Shown here piece after piece: positions 52,764 through 61,945 of a stretch of 64,000 bases of DNA; position 1 is the first letter of the stretch; each line of letters begins with the position of its first letter. The stretch comes from TMED69 sp036130055 (GTDB lineage: Bacteria; Pseudomonadota; Gammaproteobacteria; Ga0077536): the NCBI GenBank assembly GCA_036130055.1, contig JAYYOR010000031.1, positions 10,062 to 74,061 of the forward strand, read 5' to 3'. The position numbers and the translations under genes are program-made. Under the pieces are notes generated by a model. That model had not been told where the DNA came from and ran no database searches. It saw only the letters and a program-made list of their open reading frames with translations.

Positions 52764-53429
52764 TTAATGTACTCTCGTTTTTATTGCAGCTGCACTTGCC
52801 CAGGGTAAAGTTGACAGTAGCAGGACAAAGAAACCTAGCAAAAACAACACTTCATTTGAATAATTAATACTGTTATACGCATTTAGGGACGCTCTGGTGC
52901 CAAAAATAATTGGCGGAATCATTAGAGGAAAAACCAAAATAGTCAACAAAAGCCCACCCCCTTTCGAATTGGCAGTTAATGCGCTTAATGCAACACCAAT
53001 AAGACTCATTGTTAAAGTGACCAGAGTGATACATAAAAGAAAATTCATGACTAGTTGTTTGTCAAAACCTAGCAATAGAAATGCCAAGCAAGCTGTTGCT
53101 ATTATAGTGAAGCAGTTTGTTACCCAGAATGAAAAGGCCTTTGCTAGAGCAACAATTTCTAGTGTGGTAGAGGATAAAATTAGAAGGTCGGCAGTGCCAT
53201 CGCTAAAATCTTTATAGAAAATCGCATCTAGTGTTAAAACGCACGATAAAACAGCAGCCGTCCAAATGCAGCTGATTAATAATGTTTTATCTGAAAAAAA
53301 ACTCGGACCTGCCGATATCGCGCTTATTATCATAATAAGTAAGAAAAAAGAAATAGAATTTAGAACAGTCGTTGCGTTCGCAAAATTACGAAGCAGTTCA
53401 TATTTGCAATATATTAAAAACAGTTTCAT
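52764..53429 (-). CDS. ccmB: Heme exporter permease CcmB
   Basis: A 221-residue protein with six hydrophobic helices, starting KLFLIYCKYELLRNFANATT, and the FYKDFSDGTADLLILSSTTLE loop of the family. It forms an ABC transporter with CcmA that releases holo-CcmE. It overlaps ccmA by 4 bases. Confidence 0.95.
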   Translation of the reverse strand: MKLFLIYCKYELLRNFANATTVLNSISFFLLIMIISAISAGPSFFSDKTLLISCIWTAAVLSCVLTLDAIFYKDFSDGTADLLILSSTTLEIVALAKAFSFWVTNCFTIIATACLAFLLLGFDKQLVMNFLLCITLVTLTMSLIGVALSALTANSKGGGLLLTILVFPLMIPPIIFGTRASLNAYNSINYSNEVLFLLGFFVLLLSTLPWASAAAIKTRVH

Positions 53430-54055
53430 CTGATGCTTTCTAAATTTATTACTTTAAATTTTTCTTCTTGGTTAAACTTTTGATGACTGGTTAAAAATAT
53501 TATCCCTCCCTTCTCGCGATGGTCTGAAATTTGGTCCTCAAGTGTTTTTTGTGCGTCAACATCTAAACTATTAAAAGGCTCATCAAGCACCCAAATTGGT
53601 GCTTTAAAAAGAAGTAATTTACAAAGAGAAAGTTTTTGCTTTTGACCTGCAGAGAGGTTTTTACTTAATTGAGATGGTGTTCGAATCTTGAATATTTCTA
53701 GTGTATCTTTAATCGAATAGTATTTAGCTTTACCTTCAGTTATTTTCGAGTAAAACGTTAGGTTTTGCGTGATCGTTAGATCGCACGCGACTGCAGGGCT
53801 ATGGCCAATGAAATTTACAAGGTTGGGAGAAAGCGGTCTTATTTTACCATTCGAACTAACAACAGACAATTCGCCATCATGTATTCTGTTTAAACGAGCT
53901 AGTGTCCGTAGAAGCGAGGTTTTTCCACATCCGTTTGGCCCCGTTATCCTGATGGCTTGTCCTGAATCTACATGGAGATTATAGCCAGACAGGATAATTT
54001 TAAAACCCCTTTGTAATTTCAAGCCATTTATTCTGACGTTATATTTATAATTCAA
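53426..54055 (-). CDS. ccmA: Heme exporter ATP-binding protein CcmA
   Basis: A 209-residue ABC ATPase. Walker A is GPNGCGKTS near residue 39, the signature is LSAGQKQKLSL and Walker B is IWVLDEPFNSLD. It drives the CcmB/CcmC complex. It is the first gene of the nine-gene operon. An unrelated small gene lies 15 bases upstream on the same strand, so the transcript may start earlier. Confidence 0.96.
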   Translation of the reverse strand: MNYKYNVRINGLKLQRGFKIILSGYNLHVDSGQAIRITGPNGCGKTSLLRTLARLNRIHDGELSVVSSNGKIRPLSPNLVNFIGHSPAVACDLTITQNLTFYSKITEGKAKYYSIKDTLEIFKIRTPSQLSKNLSAGQKQKLSLCKLLLFKAPIWVLDEPFNSLDVDAQKTLEDQISDHREKGGIIFLTSHQKFNQEEKFKVINLESIR

Positions 54056-54070
54056 TGTACTCGAGGTTTG

Positions 54071-54466
54071 TTAATCTAATCTAAATTTCCCACCGGCTCC
54101 TGGTGCTATACCCTGTGGATTCTGCTGGCCAGGGACTACAATTCTTGAGGCTTCTTCCCTAGCCATTTCCTTAGCTTTATCATTAAGCTTATCCACAGCT
54201 TCTTTGATTCCGTCAGGGAAAAGTTTGAAAGCTGTTTCAAGGTTATCTGCCTCGATTGGGAATTGTACTGGAATTGGGCCCATTTGGGTCATTAGGGTGG
54301 TATCTCCGATAAATTTCACCGGTCTATTCTCATCAACTGTGCCGGTAACGGTGATAGGGACCATTTTTCTAATTGTAGCGGCTTTTAGGTCAGTTATTGA
54401 TTCTTCCTTGTATAAATTATCTGTATCGATTGAAAATGAATCGAGTCCTTCTGGTTGTTTTTCCAC
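54071..54466 (-). CDS. Conserved-looking small soluble protein, function unknown
   Basis: A 131-residue protein with a GTG start 7 bases after AAAGGA. It has a beta-rich middle (VPITVTGTVDENRPVKFIGD), then PVQFPIEADNLETAFKLFPDGI, a helix and a Gly/Pro-rich end (PGQQNPQGIAPGAGGKFRLD). No signal peptide or membrane segment. I do not recognise the family. It lies 15 bases before ccmA and is probably in the same transcript. Confidence 0.6.
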   Translation of the reverse strand: MEKQPEGLDSFSIDTDNLYKEESITDLKAATIRKMVPITVTGTVDENRPVKFIGDTTLMTQMGPIPVQFPIEADNLETAFKLFPDGIKEAVDKLNDKAKEMAREEASRIVVPGQQNPQGIAPGAGGKFRLD

Positions 54467-54613
54467 TTTTTTTATCCTTTAAAAGAGATTTTACTTAAAA
54501 TTTAGTTTCAAGATATTAAATAGTAACAGATTAATCTTTCGTTGAGGTAATTCTGCGGTAATTGTTATGTTAAACTTGAACATCATGGTCTCTTTTGGGA
54601 GGGAATTGCTCGG

Positions 54614-55609
54614 ATGACTACTTTAATTACAGGAGCAGCAGGTTTTATTGGCTTTCATATGGCTGAAGCGCTCTTGCACGAAGAAGAGAAAGTGATTGGG
54701 GTAGATAATCTTAACGATTACTACGATGTGGCTCTCAAACGAGCGAGATTAAGTAGAATAGGAGCTCATCCCTTTTTTGATTTTCGAAAGATTGATATTT
54801 CAGATAGGTTTTTAGTTAGAGAGTTATTCAACACAGTTAAGCCCACGACAGTCATTCATCTGGCCGCTCAGGCGGGAGTTAGATATTCTTTGGTCAACCC
54901 TCATGCTTATATTGAATCAAACATAAATGGATTTCTTAATATTTTGGAAGGTTGCAAAAAATGTGAAGTTCAGCATTTGGTTTATGCTTCATCAAGTTCT
55001 GTTTACGGGGCTAATAGCATCTTGCCTTACTCCGAAGAAGAGAGTGTCGATAGACCTCTATCTCTTTATGGTGCTACAAAAATATCGAATGAACTTATGG
55101 CGCGAGTTTATAGCAGTCTCTACAACATACCGATAACTGGATTACGATTTTTTTCCGTCTATGGTCCATGGGGACGACCTGATATGTCTCTTTTTCTCTT
55201 TACGAAAAAAATAATTGACAATCAACCAATCGATGTTTTTAACGAAGGGAATCATGAGCGAGACTTTACTTATATCGATGACATAATTGCTGGTATTACG
55301 GCGACTTTGAAAAAAGCCCCAGAGGTTAACTTTCCTGGTTCTGATAACCCAGACCATGTTCCTCATCAAATATTTAATATTGCGAATGGGCGCTCCGTCG
55401 CACTCCTTGAAATGATAAAAATACTAGAAGACACTTTAGGACGAAAAGCCACCATTAACCTAAAGGCTAAGCAACCAGGGGATGCCCACAATACCCACGC
55501 TAATATAGGACTATTAAGTGAAAAAGTTGGTTATAGCCCCCAGATAGATTTAGAAGCGGGCATTCAAAAATTTGTTGAATGGTATAAAGATTTTTATCGC
55601 ATAAATTAA
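54614..55609 (+). CDS. UDP-glucuronate 4-epimerase-type NAD-dependent epimerase
   Basis: A 331-residue extended SDR. The NAD loop TGAAGFIGFH is at the N-terminus, the VYASSSSVYG strand carries Ser, and the catalytic pair is YGATK (SLYGATKISNE). NDYYDVALKRARL and RFFSVYGPWGRPDMSLFLFTK fit UDP-glucuronate 4-epimerases, which make UDP-galacturonate for capsules or lipopolysaccharide. The neighbouring ugd and galU supply UDP-glucuronate and UDP-glucose. GGAGGG lies 11 bases before the ATG. Confidence 0.88.
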   Translation: MTTLITGAAGFIGFHMAEALLHEEEKVIGVDNLNDYYDVALKRARLSRIGAHPFFDFRKIDISDRFLVRELFNTVKPTTVIHLAAQAGVRYSLVNPHAYIESNINGFLNILEGCKKCEVQHLVYASSSSVYGANSILPYSEEESVDRPLSLYGATKISNELMARVYSSLYNIPITGLRFFSVYGPWGRPDMSLFLFTKKIIDNQPIDVFNEGNHERDFTYIDDIIAGITATLKKAPEVNFPGSDNPDHVPHQIFNIANGRSVALLEMIKILEDTLGRKATINLKAKQPGDAHNTHANIGLLSEKVGYSPQIDLEAGIQKFVEWYKDFYRIN

Positions 55610-55616
55610 AAAAAGT

Positions 55617-55673
55617 CTCAGCGGCGATATGATTGATGCCGAGAAGAAATGGATGATTTTATCGAACGCTGAG
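55617..55673. repeat. Inverted repeat between the epimerase and ugd genes
   Basis: CTCAGCG (55617-55623) and CGCTGAG (55667-55673) pair perfectly, and inside them CGATA and TATCG pair as well, so 12 pairs can form with small bulges around a loop of about 30 bases. It starts 8 bases after the epimerase stop. No T tract follows; it may be a structured 3' end or leader element. Confidence 0.45.
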
Positions 55674-55764
55674 CACCTAATGTAATTTTGATTTTTGCAA
55701 AAAAAATTAATATTAAAACATTAACGAACGACTGATAATCACAAATATACGGAGGCACTAAAAT

Positions 55765-57069
55765 ATGGAAGTCGTGATGGTCGGAACTGGCTATGTTGGA
55801 TTAGTTTCCGGTTCATGCTTTGCAGAATTCGGTGCAAATGTTAGTTGCATTGACTCTGATATTGATAAAATCAAACAATTAAATGATGGCAAGTTGCCTA
55901 TTTATGAGCCTGGTCTAGATGAATTGGTCAAGAGGAATGTTAATCGGGGGAAATTGGTATTTTCCAGTGAGTTGGATAGGTTTGTAAGGACCGCCGACCT
56001 TATTTTTATAGCCGTTGGGACACCAACGCGTCGAGGCGATGGTGTAGCCGATCTTAGTTATGTGTTCGAGTCAGCAAGGCAAATTGCGCCTAATTTAAGC
56101 GGCTATACAGTAATCGTTGATAAATCCACAGTTCCGGTTGGAACGGCCCGAAAGGTGCAAAAAATTATTACCGATCAGAATCCTAATGCCAATTTTGATA
56201 TGGCATCAAATCCAGAATTTCTAAGGGAAGGCGCAGCTATATCTGATTTCATGCGACCTGACCGAGTGGTAATTGGAGTAGAGTCCGAAAAAGCTAGGGA
56301 AAAATTAATTGAGCTATACAGGCCTTTAAATTTAAGAGAAACGCCTATTTTGATATCGAATCTTGAAAGTGCGGAACTTACAAAATATGCATCTAATGCA
56401 TTTCTTGCCACAAAAATTAGTTTCATAAATGAAATTGCTAATTTGTGCGAAACACTTGGGGCAGATGTTCACGATATTGCAAAAGGTATGGGAATGGATC
56501 GAAGAATTGGTCCAAAATTTTTGCATCCAGGCCCAGGATACGGTGGCTCATGTTTTCCTAAGGATACAAAAGCACTCTTAACCTTTGCAAAAGAAAATGG
56601 CCATGATCTGGGTATTGTAAAAGCAACAATTGAAGCTAATGAGAAACAAATATCAATGGTTTATAGAAAGATAGAAGAGGCGCTTGCATTTCAACTAAAA
56701 GGAAAGGTAGCTTGTGTACTTGGTGTTACGTTTAAACCAGAAACGGATGATATACGTGACTCTCCCGCATTAAAAATACTCCCGAAGTTGTTAAAGGACG
56801 GGGTAAAAGTGAAGCTACATGATCCAAAGGGTCTCGCGGCAGCCAAAAATGTTCTCTCAGAAGAAATAACTTTTTGTGAGGACATGGCATCGGCAGCGGA
56901 AGGGGCCGATGCCTTGATTATCCTTACTGAATGGAATGAGTATCGGGGCCTTGATTTATTTGAGTTAAAAAACACAATGCGAGGCGATGTTTTTATCGAT
57001 CTTCGAAATATTTATGAACGTCAGGTTGTAGAGTGCCACGGTTTTTCCTACTTTTGCACGGGTCGATAA
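55765..57069 (+). CDS. ugd: UDP-glucose 6-dehydrogenase
   Basis: A 434-residue enzyme that oxidises UDP-glucose to UDP-glucuronate with two NAD. The N-terminal loop is GTGYVGLVSG, the substrate-binding NPEFLREGAAI is near residue 152, and the catalytic Cys is in GPGYGGSCFPKDTKAL near residue 260. Length is normal. GGAGG lies 9 bases before the ATG. It works between galU and the epimerase in the same pathway. Confidence 0.96.
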   Translation: MEVVMVGTGYVGLVSGSCFAEFGANVSCIDSDIDKIKQLNDGKLPIYEPGLDELVKRNVNRGKLVFSSELDRFVRTADLIFIAVGTPTRRGDGVADLSYVFESARQIAPNLSGYTVIVDKSTVPVGTARKVQKIITDQNPNANFDMASNPEFLREGAAISDFMRPDRVVIGVESEKAREKLIELYRPLNLRETPILISNLESAELTKYASNAFLATKISFINEIANLCETLGADVHDIAKGMGMDRRIGPKFLHPGPGYGGSCFPKDTKALLTFAKENGHDLGIVKATIEANEKQISMVYRKIEEALAFQLKGKVACVLGVTFKPETDDIRDSPALKILPKLLKDGVKVKLHDPKGLAAAKNVLSEEITFCEDMASAAEGADALIILTEWNEYRGLDLFELKNTMRGDVFIDLRNIYERQVVECHGFSYFCTGR

Positions 57070-57164
57070 ATGAATTCAAACAATTAATGTTTGCGACTGA
57101 TGATAAAATACTTAATCTATGAGCTACCGGTTTTTTTTAGACATAATTTTATTTAGGAGAAAAA

Positions 57165-58037
57165 ATGCAAAAAATATCTAAGGTAATTATTCCTGCAGCG
57201 GGATTTGGAACTAGATTTCTACCCGCTACTAAAGCATGTCCTAAAGAAATGCTTACCGTCGTCGATAAGCCGGTGATTCAATATGCTACCGAAGAAGCAG
57301 TGCAGGCAGGAATTAAAGATATAATATTTATCATTGGCCGAAATAAGCAATCTATTGAAGATCATTTTGATAAAGCTTACGAGCTAGAAGCTGAATTATT
57401 ATTCAAAGAAAAGAGAGTTTTACTCGAATCAGTACAAAATGTAGTTCCTTCGACTGTGAACTGCATGTTTATTAGACAAGCTACAGCTCAAGGGTTAGGC
57501 CATGCAGTGTCTTGTGCCAAACCCATCGTGAAAGATGAGCCTTTCGCAGTCGTTTTTCCAGACGACTTAATTCATTCTCCCGGAAGAGGATGTTTGGGCC
57601 AAATGATGGATGTTTACAATGAAACTGGAAAGTCTGTTCTTGCAGTTGAAAAAGTTGAAGGTCGAGATATAAGTAAATACGGCGTTATAGAGACCGATCG
57701 ATTCGAGAATCGAATCGGAAGTATCCAGACTATTGTAGAAAAACCATCTTTTGAAACAGCCCCTAGTAATCTTGGTGTGGTTGGTAGGTATATACTATCT
57801 AATAAAATTATGAAAATCTTAGATAATCTGGGTCCAGGTAGCGGCGGAGAAATTCAATTAACCGACGGAATTTCTCAACTTTTAGAATATGACATCATCA
57901 ATGCCTATGAGTTTAATGGAACGCGATATGACTGTGGTTCAAAACTTGGCTTTTTAAAAGCTAATATTGCGCTGGGCATTGAGTCGGATGACATCAATGA
58001 GTCCTTGGTTGATTGGATTAAAAAACAAATTTTATAA
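57165..58037 (+). CDS. galU: UTP-glucose-1-phosphate uridylyltransferase
   Basis: A 290-residue nucleotidyltransferase with the signature PAAGFGTRFLPATKACPKEML at the N-terminus (shown in two parts in the family as GxGTR and PKEML), the VVFPDDL metal site and VEKP and YDCGSKLGFLKAN later. It makes UDP-glucose, the substrate of ugd. AGGAG lies 6 bases before the ATG. It meets the queuosine transporter gene tail to tail. Confidence 0.96.
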   Translation: MQKISKVIIPAAGFGTRFLPATKACPKEMLTVVDKPVIQYATEEAVQAGIKDIIFIIGRNKQSIEDHFDKAYELEAELLFKEKRVLLESVQNVVPSTVNCMFIRQATAQGLGHAVSCAKPIVKDEPFAVVFPDDLIHSPGRGCLGQMMDVYNETGKSVLAVEKVEGRDISKYGVIETDRFENRIGSIQTIVEKPSFETAPSNLGVVGRYILSNKIMKILDNLGPGSGGEIQLTDGISQLLEYDIINAYEFNGTRYDCGSKLGFLKANIALGIESDDINESLVDWIKKQIL

Positions 58038-58042
58038 TCTCA

Positions 58043-58771
58043 TCAATAATTTTTTAATGAAAAGGGATTAAAATTGGTATTTGTATCATAAAAATCTATC
58101 TTTTCATGTTTTTTTATTGTCATAACTGCGAAATAAGTGAATGGAGTCATGATCACCTCTATGAACACCTTGAAGAAGAAATTAAACAAGATCACATTAA
58201 TTATTGTCTCAGTGTTCCATATCCCCCAAAAAGCTATCGGATAGAAGATTAAGCTATCAGCAGCCTGTCCAAAAATCGTCGAGCTTATTGTTCTAAACCA
58301 AAGGTGTCTACCTTCTGTGATAACCTTAATTTTAGCCATCACGAATGCGTTGATGAAGTCGCCGATCCAAAATCCTAGGATTGACCCAAGCACCACGCGC
58401 CAAGTAGAACCAAAAACAAGTTCTAATGCGGGTTGTAGAACACGGTTGTGCGGTTCAGTCTCAGCAGGTGGTAGATTGATGATTATTACTGCCATCGTGC
58501 TTGCAAAAATCATTGAAAAAAATCCAACCCAAATTACCCTTCTGGTTTTAGCGTATCCATAAATCTCCGTCAAAATGTCGCCGAAAATATAACTTATCGG
58601 GAAGAAAATATTTCCCGCGCCGAAGATAAGAACTGAACCTAAGACTGGTACGGCTATGGGTAAATCTATTTGGCACACCTTAGCTGGACCAATAAAATTT
58701 GCACATATTAAAACTACAGAAAAGCCTGCCATCAACGCAGGGTAGAAAGATAGCTGGTTTTTTGTCACCAT
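58043..58771 (-). CDS. Queuosine precursor transporter (VUT/YhhQ family)
   Basis: A 242-residue inner-membrane protein with about six helices. Segments FGAGNIFFPISYIFGDILTEIYGY and RTISSTIFGQAADSLIFYPIAFWG match the VUT/YhhQ family that imports preQ0 or preQ1 for tRNA queuosine. The start is uncertain: the ATG at 58771 has GGGAG only 2 bases away, while the GTG at 58768 is better spaced; a TTG at 58780 is less likely. A hairpin with a long T run lies just upstream. Confidence 0.88.
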   Translation of the reverse strand: MVTKNQLSFYPALMAGFSVVLICANFIGPAKVCQIDLPIAVPVLGSVLIFGAGNIFFPISYIFGDILTEIYGYAKTRRVIWVGFFSMIFASTMAVIIINLPPAETEPHNRVLQPALELVFGSTWRVVLGSILGFWIGDFINAFVMAKIKVITEGRHLWFRTISSTIFGQAADSLIFYPIAFWGIWNTETIINVILFNFFFKVFIEVIMTPFTYFAVMTIKKHEKIDFYDTNTNFNPFSLKNY

Positions 58772-58799
58772 CACTCCCAAAATTATTTTAAAATACTAC

Positions 58800-58842
58800 A
58801 AAAAAAAAGACCGAGTGGCTAAACTATTAACTTATTTCGGTC
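58800..58842 (-). terminator. Hairpin and T9 tract in the leader of the queuosine transporter gene
   Basis: On the minus strand GACCGA (58842-58837) pairs with TCGGTC (58814-58809) and is followed directly by nine T (58808-58800), the form of an intrinsic terminator. The loop is long (22 bases). It sits 29 bases before the transporter start, so it may attenuate transcription. A TATAAT (58849-58844) on the same strand is so close that the 5' arm might be only partly transcribed from it. Confidence 0.45.
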
Positions 58843-58881
58843 GATTATAGCAATTTGCAGGATCGAAGTTAATTGAAATAA

Positions 58882-60135
58882 ATGAGACAAGATCGGGTAG
58901 AGAGATTGTTTAGTCCAGTTTGTTTAAAAATATTGAATTTATTGTTATTGCTATTCTGTTTTGTAGGGTGCTCTAATTTTTCCGAGAAAAAAGTTGTTAA
59001 AAAGCCAGATCTAAGAGGGGTTTATAACCCGCCGAGAACTTCCGAATTGAAACCTTGTATAATGGTGGGCAAAATAAAGGATTTTTCTGATCCATTAAGT
59101 TTTCCAAATTTAAAAAAAGAAATTATTGGTCGCCGTTCGATTTATGGACAATTGTCCCCCTTTAGATTCAAAGATATTGAATTATCTGTTACGGATGCAG
59201 CAATAAAAAAATATGGTAATTTTGATGTTCCGCAGTTATTAGATAAGTTTGATTGCGATTTTTATATTACCGGCGAGATTTTAGAATTTTCAAATAGATT
59301 TTTTGTAGCATATTCAATAACAGAAATAGTAATGCGTTTGGATTTATTCGACCGCCAAGGACAAATTATTTGGTCAGGGACAGAGAGAACAAAAAGTGAT
59401 GCTGGCGCGATTCCTCTTACTCCGGTTGGGGCCGTTACGGGAATTTTTTTCGCTTCGAAAAACAGAAAAGAAGAGGTCGCTATCCAAGTTCTTAGTTCTG
59501 TAAGCAGAAAACTGATTGAAAATCTTGTTCAGTATCTAGATGTGAACTATGTTGTGGAGAAAAAATTAAATACAATTGCTTCTTCTAAAAACAGGAATTC
59601 AAGATTTGGTAAGTCTGATTTGCGCGAAGCTATAGATCTTAGGAATTATGACCAGGCCAAACTAATTGCGAGCCAATTGCTAGCTCAAAATGAGAACGAT
59701 AGCGAACTCCTCTTTTTATCTGGAAAAATTGATTTGGCAGAAGAGCAATTTAAATCCGCGAAAGCTTATTTCGCGAAGGCGATTGCGATTGATGATATCC
59801 AGAGTGATTACTTTTCTGGTTTGGCAATAGCTAATTTACGCCTTGGGGAAGAGAATAAAGCCGCGTCTAATTTTGAAAAAGCTCTGGTTTTGAACGAGAA
59901 GAATGTTTCTGCTCATATGGGACTTGCTTTTATATATGAAAACCAAAATTCTATCGACAAATCTGGCCAGCATTTATATGATGCCGGGCTTTTTTTAATT
60001 TCAAATAGTGACTATCCCTCAGCGGTTTATGCGCTTTCTGAGCTTGAGAGATTAGTGAAAAAGAACCATGGTCTAATAGAAAAGAAATCGGCCCTAGAGG
60101 CTTTAATTAAATTTAATCGAGACGCTATAAAATAA
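58882..60135 (+). CDS. TPR-containing lipoprotein
   Basis: A 417-residue lipoprotein precursor. The signal peptide (about 14-29) ends in a lipobox, LFCFVGCSN, with lipidated Cys near residue 30. Residues about 55-210 resemble a CsgG-like or curli-type beta domain (CDFYITGEILEFSNRFFVAY, and DLFDRQGQIIWSGTERT), and residues about 250-400 form TPR repeats (LLFLSGKIDLAEEQFKSAKAYF is broken as two helices). It probably sits in the outer membrane facing the periplasm. Partner unknown. Confidence 0.78.
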   Translation: MRQDRVERLFSPVCLKILNLLLLLFCFVGCSNFSEKKVVKKPDLRGVYNPPRTSELKPCIMVGKIKDFSDPLSFPNLKKEIIGRRSIYGQLSPFRFKDIELSVTDAAIKKYGNFDVPQLLDKFDCDFYITGEILEFSNRFFVAYSITEIVMRLDLFDRQGQIIWSGTERTKSDAGAIPLTPVGAVTGIFFASKNRKEEVAIQVLSSVSRKLIENLVQYLDVNYVVEKKLNTIASSKNRNSRFGKSDLREAIDLRNYDQAKLIASQLLAQNENDSELLFLSGKIDLAEEQFKSAKAYFAKAIAIDDIQSDYFSGLAIANLRLGEENKAASNFEKALVLNEKNVSAHMGLAFIYENQNSIDKSGQHLYDAGLFLISNSDYPSAVYALSELERLVKKNHGLIEKKSALEALIKFNRDAIK

Positions 60136-60140
60136 ATTGT

Positions 60141-61895
60141 TTATTTACCGCGTAAAAAGAGTTTATCGAGCTCTTTGATAGACATATAGCGCCAGACCGG
60201 TCTGCCGTGAGAACAATAAGCACTGTTTTCAGTGGTCTCAATTTTTCGAATGATATTATTCATTTCCTCAATGCTTATTCTATCGTAGGCTCTTAAAGAT
60301 GCTTTGCATGCCATATCCGCTAGAAATTTTGATGAATGAGGCTCAAGTTTCGCTGAGTTGTCGAATTTTAAAATATTATTGATCGTTTCCGATGCGGCTT
60401 CAAGTATCCCTTTCTTCGTAAATATTGCTGGATATGCATCAATTTTTAGGGTGGTTTTCCCGACCCTGTCGATGTCAAATCCGCATTGGGACAATTTTTC
60501 TTTTCTCTGTTCGACCTCCTCTAAATCGAGCTCATTCATAAAAAATTCAATTGGGAAAAGGGCTTTTTGTTTTTGAATTTCGCCTGTTTCCCATTGTTTT
60601 TTTAATAGTTCATAATTTATTCGCTCATGGGCCGCATGCATATCGATTATCACTATACCTGTATTATTCTGGGATAAAATAAAGGTGGAGTGGATTTGTC
60701 CTATAGCCGTTCCAAGATTAGCTGCTTCCGAATGGAACAAATCGATCCTACTAGTATTAGTTTTCTCTTTCTCGCTGATTTTGTAGAAATTCTCCATTTT
60801 CGGCTTATTGGTTGCGATAGTGAATTGAGTACTTTGACTTTTTTCTGGAAAATCAGGTGTTATTTTGAACTCATCAGAATTAATTTGGGATTTAAAGGTA
60901 TCTTTACGTAAAGTATTTTGGAATGCTCTCCCCACGAGTTGTGAAATAATCTGAGGGGACGAGAATTTGATTTCTTCTTTCGTTGGATGAACATTTACAT
61001 CAATTATATTTGGATTTATTTCTATAAACAGAAGAAATGGCGGTAAGCGTTTGCCAAACATTATGTCCCTATATGCCAATCTGATTGCTTGTTCTATTAC
61101 TCGATCCCTTATGAATCTGCGATTAACAAATTTTGGCTGTAAATCACTGGGTGCCCCTCCTATGGACGGTCGTGATAGCCATCCGTAGATCGAAATATTT
61201 GATAATTCCCCAGCAAAGAAAAGTGATTTTTCGGAAAATTCTCGATCGCTAAAATTATCAAACCGAAGAGCCTCTTCTTTATAACCGATCGGTTTAAGAT
61301 TATAGATTGTTTTGCCATCATTTATATATTGAAAATTGATCTGCGGGTGGGCTAAAGCAAGCCTCATGAAAGTTAATTTGATTTTTTTGTTTTCGGTTGC
61401 CTTCGTTTTAAGAAATTTTTTCCTGGCGGGCGTATTGAAAAACAAGTTTTTGACTCGGAAAACTGAGCCAAAATTGCTTGCGCAGTTTTCGATTGGCTTA
61501 CTGAGAGAGCCACCCAGGGAAGTGATGCTGCCTCCTAATTCTTGACTGGCTGGACGGGAAATGATTTTTAATTCGGCTATTGATGCGATACTTGAAAGCG
61601 CTTCTCCTCGAAAGCCAAGGCTATTAATCCTGGTCAGGTCATCTACACTTAATATTTTACTTGTACTATGCCTAATAATCGCTAGTGGCAATTCAGCGAA
61701 GCCAATTCCCGAGCCATTGTCGGATACGATTATCTCGTCGACACCTGCGTTGAAAACTTCTATTTTTATCTTCGTTGCACCAGCATCGATGCTATTTTCA
61801 ACGAGTTCTTTAACTATTGAAGCAGGTCGTTCAATAACCTCTCCAGCTGCAATTTTGTTTGCAATTTCTTCTGGTAGAATCTTTATTTTATTCAT
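60141..61895 (-). CDS. mutL: DNA mismatch repair protein MutL
   Basis: A 584-residue MutL. The GHKL ATPase domain shows ELVENSIDAGATKI, DNGSGI and GFRGEALSSI in the first 100 residues. The C-terminal dimerisation domain ends with CSHGRPVWRYMS. The DQHAAHERINYE pattern is present as DMHAAHERINYE. The DQHAxxExxxxE endonuclease-type motif typical of MutL from non-enteric bacteria is not evident. It couples MutS recognition to strand excision. It converges on the lipoprotein gene. Confidence 0.96.
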   Translation of the reverse strand: MNKIKILPEEIANKIAAGEVIERPASIVKELVENSIDAGATKIKIEVFNAGVDEIIVSDNGSGIGFAELPLAIIRHSTSKILSVDDLTRINSLGFRGEALSSIASIAELKIISRPASQELGGSITSLGGSLSKPIENCASNFGSVFRVKNLFFNTPARKKFLKTKATENKKIKLTFMRLALAHPQINFQYINDGKTIYNLKPIGYKEEALRFDNFSDREFSEKSLFFAGELSNISIYGWLSRPSIGGAPSDLQPKFVNRRFIRDRVIEQAIRLAYRDIMFGKRLPPFLLFIEINPNIIDVNVHPTKEEIKFSSPQIISQLVGRAFQNTLRKDTFKSQINSDEFKITPDFPEKSQSTQFTIATNKPKMENFYKISEKEKTNTSRIDLFHSEAANLGTAIGQIHSTFILSQNNTGIVIIDMHAAHERINYELLKKQWETGEIQKQKALFPIEFFMNELDLEEVEQRKEKLSQCGFDIDRVGKTTLKIDAYPAIFTKKGILEAASETINNILKFDNSAKLEPHSSKFLADMACKASLRAYDRISIEEMNNIIRKIETTENSAYCSHGRPVWRYMSIKELDKLFLRGK

Positions 61896-61945
61896 AAAAT
61901 AGTTTTTGATTTTTAATAATAAATTTTTGGCAGCTCAACAATTAC

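Noticed and set aside
58800..58842. preQ1-I riboswitch
   Set aside because: The transporter context fits, but the loop and tail do not match the preQ1-I consensus as I know it; kept only as an uncharacterised hairpin.
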